Below are positions 44,184 to 53,437 of a stretch of DNA of 64,000 nt, in pieces; the first letter of the stretch is position 1, and the number at the start of each line of letters is the position of its first letter. The DNA is taken from the NCBI GenBank assembly GCA_965262365.1, contig OZ253541.1, positions 1,860,001 through 1,924,000 on the forward strand, given 5' to 3'. Position numbers and translations under genes: made by a program. A model generated the notes under the pieces. The model searched no databases. It saw only the letters and a program-made list of their open reading frames with translations, and was not told where the DNA came from. The stretch comes from UBA6522 sp965262365 (GTDB taxonomy: Bacteria > Pseudomonadota > Gammaproteobacteria > Steroidobacterales > Rariloculaceae).

Positions 44184-46355
44184 CTAAGGCAACGCGAATA
44201 CATAGAGCGCATTACCCGTCGCGGGATGGTGAATGTCGGGCGCGATCAGGCCCGGCACCACGCGCGGACTGCCGCCGCCCAGCCCGGTTGGAACCGCGAC
44301 GTACTGGCGGCCGTCGACGCGGTACGTGATCGGGAAACCCTGCACGGAGGTGCCGAGCCGCGTTTCCCAGACGACCTCACCGGTGTCGACGTCGATTGCC
44401 TTGAATCTGCGATCCAGATCGCCCACGAAAGCCAGCCCACCGCCGGTCGAAAGCACGCCCGTGAGAAACGGGGCACGTTGTTCGAGGGACCAGAGTTCCT
44501 CCATCGTGCCGACGTCGTAAGCCGCAAGCTTGCCGATGTTGCCGTCAGTACCCGGCATTTCGTACCAGCGCCGGTCCGCCGCCGTGCCGCCGGCCCCGGG
44601 CACGAACTCCACCACGCGGCCCCGGATCTCCATACAGCTCTGGCTCAAGGGAATGATGAGCCGTTGCGTCGGTTCGTGGTAGCTCATCGGTTGCCAGTTG
44701 TGACCGCCCTCCGTGCTGGGGCACGATGAGGCCCACTCACCGCGCGCATTGTCGATGATGTCCTGGCGGTAGTGCGGCCGGCCGGTTTCCGGATCGATGC
44801 GAGCGTAGACGTTCTGGAAAACCGTTTCGCGGTGGTCGGTGTAGCTACCCGACGCCCTGTGCAGCTTCCAGAGGATGCCGGGCTTGCCCACCGTGAACAG
44901 AGTGCGCTCGCCATCCACATCGACGAGAACGCGTTCGTAGACCTCATCGAGGTCCAGCGCCTCGCCGGGAGCATGTTGAAAATACCAGCGCAGGCTGCCG
45001 TCGTCCGGGCTCAATGCCAGCGTCGCGCTGGTGTAGAGCGCATCGTCGAGCGCGCTGTTGCCTCGGCTCACGGGCATCCACGGCTTGGCCTGCGCAACGC
45101 CCCAGTAAGTAAGATTGAGTTCAGGATCGTAGCTGCCGGTGATCCAGGTTTCCCCACCCGCGCGATAGAAATTAGGCAGATCGCCCCACGTGTCGCCGCC
45201 CGGTTCGATGTCCTGGGCAATGGTGTTGAAACGCCAGTGTTCGTTTCCGTTCACCGTGTCATAGGCGCTGATGAAGCACTTCTCTTCCCGAAAGCGCGCG
45301 CAGCCCGCCAGCCCTGTGAGCACCTTGCCGTTGATCACGATCGGGCCACTGGAGTTGACGTAATCGCCCTCGGACCGTTCACCCACCGTGGTATCCCAGG
45401 CGATTTCACCGGAGCGCGCATCGAGCGCCACGACGCGGGCGTCGCTGGTCGAGAAAAAGATATTGTCGTCGTAAATCGCAAGCCCGCGCATCGCCCCCGC
45501 GGCCACGTTGGGGCCGACGTAGTGCTCCCAAATCAATTCGCCGGTGGCGGCATCGAGCGCCTGGACGACGTTGCCGATGTTCACCAGGAACAGGATGCCG
45601 CCCTGGACGATGGGTGCGGGCTGACTCCTGCCGCCCCCCGTCATGGCCCACGCCCACTGCAGGCGCAACTCCCCGACGTTATCGCGGTCAATGTCGGTCA
45701 GCGGACTGTAGCTCCACGCCTCGTAGTTCCTTCTGACCATCGGCCAGTCGTCGGGGCTGGGATCGCGCAGCATGGCGTCCGTGACCGGCACGAACCCCTC
45801 CACCGTGCCCGCGACCGTCAATCCGCTCAGCCCGGACAACGTGCCGGGTTGCCCGGCGGGTACCGCCGCTGTCGCGGCCTGACGCACAACGTCCGGCATT
45901 ACGCCATCGGCGATGCTGCCGATGACCGCTTGTGCCGCCGCCGTGAGCGTCTCGCCCCCGGGCTGCGCACCGTTGGCCTGCAGCAGGAAGGCAACGATGT
46001 CGGCGTAGGTCTGTTCGGCCAGGCTCCCGGGGATACCCGGTGTCGAGGGCATCGTGAGTTGCGTGTAGAGGATGAGTTGCTGCGTTGTGCGCTCGCCCCA
46101 GACGTTCATGAAGTCCGCTCCGGCCAGTGGCCGGGCCTCGTTGAGACCGCCCAGGTCCGGCAGGTGGCAACTGGCACAGTGAGTTCGATACGAGACAAGA
46201 CCGGCCTCGGCCTGTTGCGTCGTAAAGGGTGAAGGCACCGCCGGCGTCTGGGCATTGACTGTACCGGTTGCGAGCATTCCGGCCAACCCGAACATGGCGC
46301 CGCCTGTCGCAAACAGGGCGTTGAATCGCCTCGCGAATGAAGCCTGATGCGCCAC
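44184..46355 (-). CDS. PQQ-dependent dehydrogenase with N-terminal cytochrome c domain
   Basis: A 723-residue exported quinohaemoprotein-like enzyme. After the signal peptide (cleavage near VNAQ), residues about 40-135 form a cytochrome c domain with CASCH (about 60-64) and a probable Met ligand in LTMPSTPG. The rest is an eight-bladed PQQ propeller with repeated tryptophan-docking segments (LDAATGELIWEHYVG, LDARSGEIAWDTTVG, IDVDTGEVVWETRLG). It should oxidise an alcohol or aldehyde and pass electrons through its own haem. The haem domain is N-terminal, opposite to type II quinohaemoprotein alcohol dehydrogenases, where it is C-terminal. GTG 46355 overlaps the CHRD gene's TAG, so the two are coupled. 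Confidence 0.9.
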   Translation of the reverse strand: MAHQASFARRFNALFATGGAMFGLAGMLATGTVNAQTPAVPSPFTTQQAEAGLVSYRTHCASCHLPDLGGLNEARPLAGADFMNVWGERTTQQLILYTQLTMPSTPGIPGSLAEQTYADIVAFLLQANGAQPGGETLTAAAQAVIGSIADGVMPDVVRQAATAAVPAGQPGTLSGLSGLTVAGTVEGFVPVTDAMLRDPSPDDWPMVRRNYEAWSYSPLTDIDRDNVGELRLQWAWAMTGGGRSQPAPIVQGGILFLVNIGNVVQALDAATGELIWEHYVGPNVAAGAMRGLAIYDDNIFFSTSDARVVALDARSGEIAWDTTVGERSEGDYVNSSGPIVINGKVLTGLAGCARFREEKCFISAYDTVNGNEHWRFNTIAQDIEPGGDTWGDLPNFYRAGGETWITGSYDPELNLTYWGVAQAKPWMPVSRGNSALDDALYTSATLALSPDDGSLRWYFQHAPGEALDLDEVYERVLVDVDGERTLFTVGKPGILWKLHRASGSYTDHRETVFQNVYARIDPETGRPHYRQDIIDNARGEWASSCPSTEGGHNWQPMSYHEPTQRLIIPLSQSCMEIRGRVVEFVPGAGGTAADRRWYEMPGTDGNIGKLAAYDVGTMEELWSLEQRAPFLTGVLSTGGGLAFVGDLDRRFKAIDVDTGEVVWETRLGTSVQGFPITYRVDGRQYVAVPTGLGGGSPRVVPGLIAPDIHHPATGNALYVFALP

Positions 46356-46789
46356 TACTGCAACAGCCAGCCCCAGAGGTTGCCTTCCGGTGCCGTTTCG
46401 CTGTGAATCTGTATGTAGAGTCGTCCCTGATTCAGGCTCTCCACCTGATCGCCGGTCAGCTCGACCTCTCCGGAGAAACTGCCATCGGTTGCCGATTCCA
46501 CGCTAAGCTCGAAGATCGGGCCGCCGCGTATCCCCAATGCAGGCCCCACGTGGAGGCGCGCGGCCGTCGCGGGTCCCCGAAGCCCGGAAAACGATCCACT
46601 GACCAGCAGTCGGCGGCCATCGAGCAAGGCCGAGCCGGAGCCCGTCCCCGTCACGTTCGCTCGCGTAGCCACCTCTATCGGCATCATTGTCAGACGCGCA
46701 CTGAACGTCTCGGTCAATTGGGCGGTCGCCAGGCTCGCCAGGCAGAAAAGCACGGTCAAAATGACAGACGTATGCGAGGTATGGGTCAC
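46355..46789 (-). CDS. Exported CHRD-domain protein
   Basis: A 144-residue protein with a signal peptide (cleavage near ATAQ) and one CHRD-type beta domain: GSGSALLDGRRLLVSGSFSGL, ARLHVGPALGIRGGPIF and QGRLYIQIHSETAPEGNLWGWL near the end, as in other bacterial CHRD proteins. Its function is unknown; CHRD domains are extracytoplasmic binding folds. GTG 46789 seems the only start that keeps the signal peptide. It is translationally coupled to the PQQ dehydrogenase (overlap TAGTG), so it may help that enzyme or bind its substrate. Confidence 0.85.
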   Translation of the reverse strand: MTHTSHTSVILTVLFCLASLATAQLTETFSARLTMMPIEVATRANVTGTGSGSALLDGRRLLVSGSFSGLRGPATAARLHVGPALGIRGGPIFELSVESATDGSFSGEVELTGDQVESLNQGRLYIQIHSETAPEGNLWGWLLQ

Positions 46790-46959
46790 AAGCGCTTTGC
46801 AATCAATTAAGAGGCCCTCTCACGGTCGCGTTCATCCTATCAGAAGCATCTGCCGATGTTGCGACCGGACCAACGGACGCCGTGGTGACAGGGTTCATGC
46901 CTCTACCGCCTGAGGGAGTACACTCTGCAATTCAGATACACCCTGGGGGACTGTAAGAA

Positions 46960-48243
46960 ATGCGTAACCAGAAAGCTGAAACGTACTGGGGCGACCAATG
47001 GATTCTGCCCCGAAGGGAGGTGCTCAAACGCCTGGCTGCGGGCGCCGCACTGGGGACCCTTGGCGGGAAATGGCTGGGTGCCGCAGCACAGGAAACCGCG
47101 GGAGAAGAGGCGTTCTGGCGTCGGGTCAAGGAACAATTTCCATTTCGGCCCGGACTTGTCATGATGAATGCGGCGAACCTGTGTCCGAGCCACTACCCGG
47201 TGCTGGAAAGTCTGTTCGGGCTTACCCGCGATCTGGATGGGGACATCTCATTCCAGAACCGCGCCAAGTTCGCGGGGACCAAGGACGAGGCCCGATCCCG
47301 GCTCGCCGGCTACGTGGGCGCCGAACCGCAGGAAATCGCGATCACGCGTAATACCAGCGAGGGCAACAACATCATCGTCAACGGGCTCGATCTCGGCGCG
47401 GGAGACGAGGTCCTTGTCTGGGGAGAGAACCACCCGTCGAATCACCTGGCCTGGACGGTTCGGGCGCGGCGGCACGGGTTCAGCGTCAGGCAGGTCGAGA
47501 CGCCCGCCGACGTTTCAGCCGAAGGGTTGAGAGACCATTTTCTGAGCCGGCTGACGCCGAGTACACGGGTCCTCGCTGTCAGCCACGTATCGAACATCTC
47601 AGGCATCGGTCTGCCCATGAAGGCACTCTGCCAGGAATGCCAGGACCGGAACATCCTGACGCTGGTCGATGGAGCCCAGTCGCTGGGTGCACTCAATCTG
47701 GATCTGCACGACATGGGTTGCGATTTTTTTACCGGCAGCCTGCACAAGTGGCCCATGGGGCCCAAGGAGACCGGGCTCCTCTACGTCCGCCGCGGTTCGG
47801 CGGTACGCGTGTGGCCATCCGTGGTCAGCGTGGGATACGAGACCGCCGAAAGCGAGGGTGCGCGCAAACTCGAGACCTTCGGTCAGCGGGACGATCCCGC
47901 CGTGGCCGCGATTACTCCGGCGGTGGAATTTCTCGATTCGATCGGCAAGGAGAAGGCCGAGACGCGGCTTCGTGCAATCGTCGCCCGACTTCGCCGCGGA
48001 ATCGAGGCAATCCCCGGCGCGTCCATTCTCACGCCGTCGGATCCCGCCATCAGCGCGGGTATCCTGATTTTCAGCTTGCCGGGAATCGGCGGCACCGATG
48101 CCTTCGAAGCGCTCTATCGTGACCATAACGTCGGCAGCGCGCAGGCAGCGTTGGTCAACGGCGTGCGGTTGAGCCCCCACATCTACAACACGATGGCGGA
48201 CGTGGATAGAGTGCTGGATGCGTTGCGGGAGATTGCCGCCTGA
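46960..48243 (+). CDS. Tat-exported class V aminotransferase-family PLP enzyme
   Basis: A 427-residue PLP enzyme of the class V (isopenicillin-N-epimerase/cysteine desulfurase-like) type with a twin-arginine leader (PRREVLKRLAAGAALG, cleavage near AAAQ). The PLP Lys is in TGSLHKWPMGPKETG (about residue 262). LVDGAQSLGALNLDL gives the Asp that contacts the pyridine nitrogen, and ITRNTSEGNNIIVNG the phosphate loop. NHPSNHLAW resembles the epimerase branch. Tat export fits a protein that folds with its cofactor, but such enzymes are rarely periplasmic. GGGGGA lies nine bases upstream. The gene stands alone, convergent with the dihaem cytochrome gene (three-base gap). Confidence 0.88.
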   Translation: MRNQKAETYWGDQWILPRREVLKRLAAGAALGTLGGKWLGAAAQETAGEEAFWRRVKEQFPFRPGLVMMNAANLCPSHYPVLESLFGLTRDLDGDISFQNRAKFAGTKDEARSRLAGYVGAEPQEIAITRNTSEGNNIIVNGLDLGAGDEVLVWGENHPSNHLAWTVRARRHGFSVRQVETPADVSAEGLRDHFLSRLTPSTRVLAVSHVSNISGIGLPMKALCQECQDRNILTLVDGAQSLGALNLDLHDMGCDFFTGSLHKWPMGPKETGLLYVRRGSAVRVWPSVVSVGYETAESEGARKLETFGQRDDPAVAAITPAVEFLDSIGKEKAETRLRAIVARLRRGIEAIPGASILTPSDPAISAGILIFSLPGIGGTDAFEALYRDHNVGSAQAALVNGVRLSPHIYNTMADVDRVLDALREIAA

Positions 48244-48246
48244 GCA

Positions 48247-49293
48247 TCACGGTTCGAGAGACGCGATGTAAGCCGAGACGTTGAGCATGTCTTCGGCGGT
48301 CAGGTTTACAACCGTCGCGGTCATCAGGGGACTGGTTCGCGTCCCCTGCTTGATATCCCATAGCTGCCGCATGATGTAACTGGCCGTGCGGCCCGCGATG
48401 CCCGGCACGATGCCGAGACCGGTTTGTTCCGGACCGTGACATATGCTGCACTGGATCGTCTTTCCGCCGCCGGTGGTCACGAGTTCTTCGCCTTTCGCGA
48501 GGCTACCCACCGGCACGTAGGTTACGAACCCGCCGCGTGGGTCGCGCATGATCTCGGTTCGCTCCGGAAACTCCGGCACCTCTATGATGCGCTGGCCCAG
48601 CGGCATCGGTGGCGCGCCGGGAATCGGCAGCATCAGGCCATTCGTGCTGGTACGCACCTGAGGCACCTCTTCGGCCTCGACGACCCGTACCATCGGGCGG
48701 TATTGCATCGACGAAAAATACTCCGCGATCTGATTCCTTTCGTCGTCGGTAAGGCCCGCCGCGATCAACGCCATCTCGTTCGTATTGGCCTTGCGTGGGT
48801 CGGCGCTGCGGCGCGTACCGTTCGCAAACGACTCCAGTTCCTGGAGAATATACTGTGCGGGCAGCCCCGAGACGTGGCCGTTCTCCATTTTTCCCTGGCC
48901 GTTCGGATAGTGGCAGAGCGAACAGGCGCGCAGACCCTCGGACTCCTTGCCTCTGGCAACGACGTCCGGCATCGGCGGGTGATCGCCCGGGTACCAGTCA
49001 GCCGGACCGTAGTCGGCATCCGCCTCGTTGCGAGTGAAGGTCAGCGTGGTATCGGGCAGGCTTCTCTTTACGCCGTCTTCCGGCACGGGCTCACCCCTGT
49101 AGGCACACTCTATGGGTTTGGCCGTGGCAGGACAGGGCGGCGCCACGCGATCGGCCGGAGCGAGCGGGGTAAGGAGCCCGTACGCCCAGTCAGGCCAGTC
49201 CTCACTGAGTTGCACCGACTGTGCGCCAGCATCGCCTCCGGAGACGGCGATCCCCATCAGTCCTACAACCATCACACCGGCAAGTCGCTTCAT
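48247..49293 (-). CDS. Exported dihaem cytochrome c
   Basis: From ATG 49293 (GGAG nearby) the protein has 348 residues. It has a signal peptide (cleavage near AGAQ) and two haem sites: CSLCH in the first half (about 125-129) and CSICH in the second (about 289-293). Each domain has the motif LPAQYILQELESFANGTR or ASYIMRQLWDIKQGTR followed by a Met-containing loop, so it is a tandem of two class I-like domains, as in cytochromes that serve PQQ dehydrogenases (cytochrome c4-like). It is upstream of nothing on its strand except convergent neighbours, and lies 63 bases downstream of the C-type protein gene of the expanded family, so the two may be one transcript. Confidence 0.9.
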   Translation of the reverse strand: MKRLAGVMVVGLMGIAVSGGDAGAQSVQLSEDWPDWAYGLLTPLAPADRVAPPCPATAKPIECAYRGEPVPEDGVKRSLPDTTLTFTRNEADADYGPADWYPGDHPPMPDVVARGKESEGLRACSLCHYPNGQGKMENGHVSGLPAQYILQELESFANGTRRSADPRKANTNEMALIAAGLTDDERNQIAEYFSSMQYRPMVRVVEAEEVPQVRTSTNGLMLPIPGAPPMPLGQRIIEVPEFPERTEIMRDPRGGFVTYVPVGSLAKGEELVTTGGGKTIQCSICHGPEQTGLGIVPGIAGRTASYIMRQLWDIKQGTRTSPLMTATVVNLTAEDMLNVSAYIASLEP

Positions 49294-49356
49294 GTTGGCT
49301 CCATGACGTCCAGTATTTCGAAGGAATAAACCACGCAAGAGAACGGGTGAGGATAC

Positions 49357-50004
49357 CTACTGCGCTACCCGATCGCACTCGTACTCGTAGAAATGGGCAT
49401 CCGGGTGCAGGCTGAAGACGTGCCGCGTCTCCCAGGGCTCCAGGTAGTTGACCGGGTCGTTGACGGTCATCCGAATCTCGAGTGTTGCTTCGTCCAGGCG
49501 AGTGAACCGTTCGATCAGCCGCGTTGATTCGCTCAGCGGCAACCCCTCCCAGAAGTAGCTCGCCGCACGCAGGTCTGTCGTTTCGACCACCAGCACGTCC
49601 CCCTCCAAGTGCCCGGTGGAATGGCCGAGCCACGTCGCACCCACGCCCTCGGGAGGCGGCCGCCCATCGAGGAATATGCGCCGCACCTGGTGATAGGCCT
49701 CGAAAAGGACCCACACCCGTTCCTCTGACTGGATGATTTCGATGCTCGTGGGGGCCCAGGCGAGCATGGCTCGGGGCATGTACACGATGCAGCGAAGATA
49801 TGGATCGTCCGAGGTATCGAAATTGCTCTGGGCCTCACGACCGGCGGCACTGAACATCGGAGCTTCCGGCAGTACCTGGCTCTGCCAGCGCTCCGCTCTC
49901 CAGATTCCGCTGATATCGCCCTGTGCGTGGACTGCCGAGTTCGCGGTCATCACCGCGACCCACACGAACAAGCACATTGGGGCGAGCCGGTGCGAGCGCT
50001 TCAC
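49357..50004 (-). CDS. C-type domain protein of the His-His family (single-domain)
   Basis: A 215-residue exported protein (signal cleavage near VHAQ). The mature part begins GDISGIWRAERW and continues with LRCIVYMPRA, IIQSEERVWVLFEAYHQVRRIFLDGRP, GHSTGHLEGDVLVVETTDLR, STRLIERFTRLDEATLEIRMTVNDPVNYLEPW. These are the C-type motifs also found in the fusion proteins at 26496-27497 and 50674-51723. The start overlaps the stop of the N-type gene at 50001 (ATGA). Function is unknown; it is a binding or assembly domain by fold only. It precedes the dihaem cytochrome gene by 63 bases. Confidence 0.75.
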   Translation of the reverse strand: MKRSHRLAPMCLFVWVAVMTANSAVHAQGDISGIWRAERWQSQVLPEAPMFSAAGREAQSNFDTSDDPYLRCIVYMPRAMLAWAPTSIEIIQSEERVWVLFEAYHQVRRIFLDGRPPPEGVGATWLGHSTGHLEGDVLVVETTDLRAASYFWEGLPLSESTRLIERFTRLDEATLEIRMTVNDPVNYLEPWETRHVFSLHPDAHFYEYECDRVAQ

Positions 50005-50435
50005 TGTGCGTTCTCGAGAAACGGAACCCGCAGCAGGTTACTGACGATCGTCAGCTCTTCTCCGTCCGGAAACCGTATCCGGTTGAGGCGCATCTCGTTC
50101 TTTCCATGGCGTGAGGGATAACCGACGATCCTCACGAAGTCTCCCGGATTGAGCGAGTCGCTCGATAGCCCTCCCTCCCGGTGAAAGGTGGTTATCGAGG
50201 CACTCTCGATCACCCACTTCTGGAGCCCTTCCTCGTCGTCCTCTACATCCAGGTGAATCAGGACATGGGGATTGATGAACTCGTACTCCGTGACGACGCC
50301 CTCGACGGACTGCTCCCGGCCAGGGTCGAAGTGACTGGCAAAGCCGTGGTGCGCATGCGCCGGCCGGAAAAAACCCAACAGGAGTGCCGCGCACATCAGA
50401 CCGGCGCGAAAAGTGATTGTCGGAACACGTTGCAC
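50001..50435 (-). CDS. N-type (DUF6152-like) His-His protein
   Basis: From GTG 50435 (GGGGAG seven bases upstream) the protein has 144 residues. The leader ends AHA|HH, so the mature chain starts His-His. A small beta domain follows: EGVVTEYEFINPHVLIHLDV, ESASITTFHREGG, LNPGDFVRIVGYPSR, and a C-terminal FPDGEELTIVSN. This matches the DUF6152 family of exported proteins of unknown role. It is the first gene of a coupled pair with the C-type protein (ATGA). The GTG start with its good ribosome site is preferred over the longer frame, which would bury the leader. Confidence 0.8.
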   Translation of the reverse strand: MQRVPTITFRAGLMCAALLLGFFRPAHAHHGFASHFDPGREQSVEGVVTEYEFINPHVLIHLDVEDDEEGLQKWVIESASITTFHREGGLSSDSLNPGDFVRIVGYPSRHGKNEMRLNRIRFPDGEELTIVSNLLRVPFLENAQ

Positions 50436-50673
50436 TGCGTTTCTCCCCGGTAGTGCCTTGTTTCGAACACTGGACCCTGCTCCCTTGGAAAATAGATCAC
50501 GAGTCCGATCCAGGTCAAGAAACCGAAGGGCGCACCCGACCGGCTCGGAGAGCCCCGATTCGGTGTCCGATGCACGTCCGTGCGGGTACAATGATTGTCA
50601 TGCCGCATCGAAGCAGGCGGTGATTCGCAAGCGATATGCGCTTGCGGAAGCGAATTTTTCCGGGGTCGAAGTG

Positions 50674-51723
50674 ATGATGATTCGTGCAAGTATTCTCCTG
50701 AGCCTTTTCGGGTTCCCGTTCGCAAGCCTCGCGCACCACGCGGTCGCGGGAAACTACGACACCTCGACGGTGATCGAACTGGAAGGCGAAGTGACCGACG
50801 TGCTGTGGCGCAACCCGCACGTACAGGCAGCCATGAGTGTCGTCGACGAGAACGGCGACGAGCAAGTCTGGGAGATGGCCACTACCGCGCTGAGCAACAT
50901 GCGGCGGTGGCAGATCGATCCCTCGTTTATCGAGGTGGGAGATACCATTCGCGTCGCCGGAAACCCGGGTCTTCGCGTTGAAAACCGCCTCTACTTTACG
51001 AACCTGCTCACCAGCAGCGGAGAGGAAGTGCTCCTGGGCGGCAACGTCGCGCCGCGCTGGACGGACCGCACCATCGAGATGTCGACGAGCAGGCGCCTTT
51101 CCGTGGGCGACACGTCGGCGCCGGAACTCGGTCTGTTCCGAATTTGGAGCACGCCCGACAACATCCCGATGCTATTGCCGAGAGACCTGGGCAGAACCGA
51201 TTCCGGGCGCGCCAACCTGACCGAGGCCGCCCTGCAAGTCGTCGACGCCTTCGTCTGGGCGCGCGACAACCCGCTGCAGAACTGCGCGCCAAAGGGCATG
51301 CCGATGGTCATGGAGGCGCCCTACCCCTTCGAGATCGTGCGCGACGGCGAGAACATTCTCTGGCACAACGAGGAATTCGACACGATCCGAACGATTTACA
51401 TGGCACCGGACGCTTCGGCCGAAGGGCAGCCGGATTCGCTACTGGGCTACTCCATCGGCCGCTGGACCGACGACCGCACGCTGACCGTCACGACGACCAA
51501 CATGAACTGGGGGCACTTCGACGGTCAGGGCATTCCGATGAGCACGGCAGCGACGCTCGAGGAGCGTTTCACTGTCAGCGAACAGGGGGACCGACTGGAC
51601 TACAGCATGACTTTTACCGATCCCGAGTACTTGCATGCATCATTGACGTTCACGAAGCACTGGGTCTGGTATCCGGATGCGGAGGTCGGGGATTATGACT
51701 GCACGACCTTGGCGGAAGACTAG
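50674..51723 (+). CDS. Two-domain exported His-His (DUF6152-like) fusion protein
   Basis: A 349-residue fusion with a leader cut at SLA|HH, so that His-His is at the mature N-terminus. The N-type domain has EGEVTDVLWRNPHVQAAMSV and EVGDTIRVAGNP. The C-type domain has CAPKGMPMVMEAPYPFEI, IRTIYMAPDASAEG, LGYSIGRWTDDRTLTVTTTNMNW, AATLEERFTVSEQG and FTDPEYLHASL. It has the same layout as 26496-27497 and is divergent from the N-type/C-type pair at 49357-50435. The end overlaps a frame leading into the second sulfatase gene, which starts 43 bases after the stop. Function unknown. Confidence 0.8.
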   Translation: MMIRASILLSLFGFPFASLAHHAVAGNYDTSTVIELEGEVTDVLWRNPHVQAAMSVVDENGDEQVWEMATTALSNMRRWQIDPSFIEVGDTIRVAGNPGLRVENRLYFTNLLTSSGEEVLLGGNVAPRWTDRTIEMSTSRRLSVGDTSAPELGLFRIWSTPDNIPMLLPRDLGRTDSGRANLTEAALQVVDAFVWARDNPLQNCAPKGMPMVMEAPYPFEIVRDGENILWHNEEFDTIRTIYMAPDASAEGQPDSLLGYSIGRWTDDRTLTVTTTNMNWGHFDGQGIPMSTAATLEERFTVSEQGDRLDYSMTFTDPEYLHASLTFTKHWVWYPDAEVGDYDCTTLAED

Positions 51724-51766
51724 CCCGACAGCCATGGGAATGGGCAACCAGGGGCGCCAACCATTG

Positions 51767-53344
51767 ATGCAGCGAAAGACTTTATGCCTGACCGGTGTAA
51801 CGCTGGCTGTGTTTTCGATGAGCGGCTGCGAGTCTCCGTCGTCCGAGGGACAGAACGGTGCCGACACGCGGCCAAACATACTGCTCATCATGGCCGACGA
51901 TATGGGGTACACGGACATTGGCTCCTTCGGGTCCGAGATTCGCACGCCGAATCTCGATGCGCTGGCACTCGGTGGCGTTCGACTGACGAACTATCACGTC
52001 GGTCCCGCCTGTTCCCAGACCCGCACGATGTTGATGAGCGGCACGTACACCGAGGTCGGTGCGGTGCCGGTCGGCCCCCGCAACCGCCACCTGGCGGAGA
52101 ACGTCGTTGCGCTGCCCCGGTTGATGAAGGACGCGGGCTATCACACCTACATGTCGGGGAAGTGGCACATCGGGACCGGCGCCGACGACAACCCGGCCAC
52201 GCGAGGATTCGGCTCTTCCTTCGCATTGATGAGCGGCTCCGCCATTCATTTCGTCGATAACACCCCCGGGCGTTACCTGGAGAACGGTCGGGAAGTCGTC
52301 CTTCCGGATGATTTCTATTCGACTGACTACTACACCGACAAGATCATCGAATACCTGCGGGCCAACGAAGGTGACGGGGTGCCGTTTTTTGCCTGGTACA
52401 CGCCAACCACGCCCCATTGGCCCATGCAGGCGCCGGACGATTACCTGCATCGGTACGACGGTGTTTACGATGGGGGATACGACGAACTCATTCGCAAACG
52501 CGTCCAGCGCGCCGACGAAATGGGCGTCCTGCCGGCGGGGGGTTCGCTCGATAACTACACGCGCACGGCCGAGTGGTCGGATTACACCGAGGCGGAACAA
52601 CGGATCGAGTCCCGTAAAATGGAGATCTACGCGGGGATGGTCGAGAACTTCGACTACCACGTGGGTCGTGTCATCCGCTATCTCCGCGAGTCCGGGCAGT
52701 TTGAGAATACGATTATCGTCTTCTCATCCGACAATGGCGCCGACGTGTCGTTTCGGGTGGTCGATTCGGAGATAGACAACAGTTACGAGAATCTCGGCAA
52801 GCCAGGCTCGTACGTTTCGGTCGCCGGCTGGGGCGACGCGCAGAGCGCACCGTTCAGGTGGAACAAGGGTACTCAGGCCGAAGGTGGCGTTAGAGTCCCG
52901 GCCTTCGTCCATCACGCGTCACTCGCGAACAAGGGTGGCGTTAACGACGAATTTCTGACGGCCATGGACATCATGCCTACGTTTCTTGAACTGGCGGGCG
53001 CGGCGCATCCGGGCACTGAATACCGGGGCCGAGCGGTACTGCCCGCGCGCGGACGGTCCTTCGCAAGTCTCTTGCACGGGGATGAAACGGCCATTCACGA
53101 CGATAGTAGCGACGGGCGCTGGTACAGCTCGGCCCTCTATCGTGGGGAGTGGAAGCTGGTCCGCGTCGCCAATCGCGGCTCGGGAGAGTGGGAACTCTTC
53201 AATCTGAACAACGACCCCAGTGAGACCACCGACTTATCCGGTCACTATCCCGACCTCTTGTCGGATCTTCTGTCGGAGTGGACCCGCATCGGCAAGGAAT
53301 CGGGCGCCGATGTGGACTTTGGCGATGCTCTGACCGGCGACTGA
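51767..53344 (+). CDS. Lipoprotein sulfatase with unusual CSQTR active-site motif
   Basis: From ATG 51767 the protein has 525 residues and a lipoprotein leader (SMSGC, Cys about residue 20). It parallels the sulfatase at 10502: NILLIMADDMGYTDIGSF, TYMSGKWHIGTG, TPTTPHWPMQ, and VFSSDNGADV. The formylglycine position reads ACSQTRTMLMSG, so the Cys is kept but the canonical Pro or Ala two residues later is Gln. The aerobic formylglycine-generating enzyme prefers CxPxR. The protein may be modified by another route, use Cys itself, or be inactive or phosphatase-like. A longer frame starting at 51734 is possible. Confidence 0.9.
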   Translation: MQRKTLCLTGVTLAVFSMSGCESPSSEGQNGADTRPNILLIMADDMGYTDIGSFGSEIRTPNLDALALGGVRLTNYHVGPACSQTRTMLMSGTYTEVGAVPVGPRNRHLAENVVALPRLMKDAGYHTYMSGKWHIGTGADDNPATRGFGSSFALMSGSAIHFVDNTPGRYLENGREVVLPDDFYSTDYYTDKIIEYLRANEGDGVPFFAWYTPTTPHWPMQAPDDYLHRYDGVYDGGYDELIRKRVQRADEMGVLPAGGSLDNYTRTAEWSDYTEAEQRIESRKMEIYAGMVENFDYHVGRVIRYLRESGQFENTIIVFSSDNGADVSFRVVDSEIDNSYENLGKPGSYVSVAGWGDAQSAPFRWNKGTQAEGGVRVPAFVHHASLANKGGVNDEFLTAMDIMPTFLELAGAAHPGTEYRGRAVLPARGRSFASLLHGDETAIHDDSSDGRWYSSALYRGEWKLVRVANRGSGEWELFNLNNDPSETTDLSGHYPDLLSDLLSEWTRIGKESGADVDFGDALTGD

Positions 53345-53437
53345 CCGCGCCTGCGATTCATTGGGACGCGCGGCAGGCGCCGGAGACCAAAGGCCAGATC
53401 CTGATAACACTATCCGGTATGGCTCTGCCTGGCCCAC

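Noticed and set aside
44772..46232. Plus-strand frame of about 490 codons opposite the PQQ dehydrogenase
   Set aside because: Antisense to a well-supported gene, with no domain of its own.
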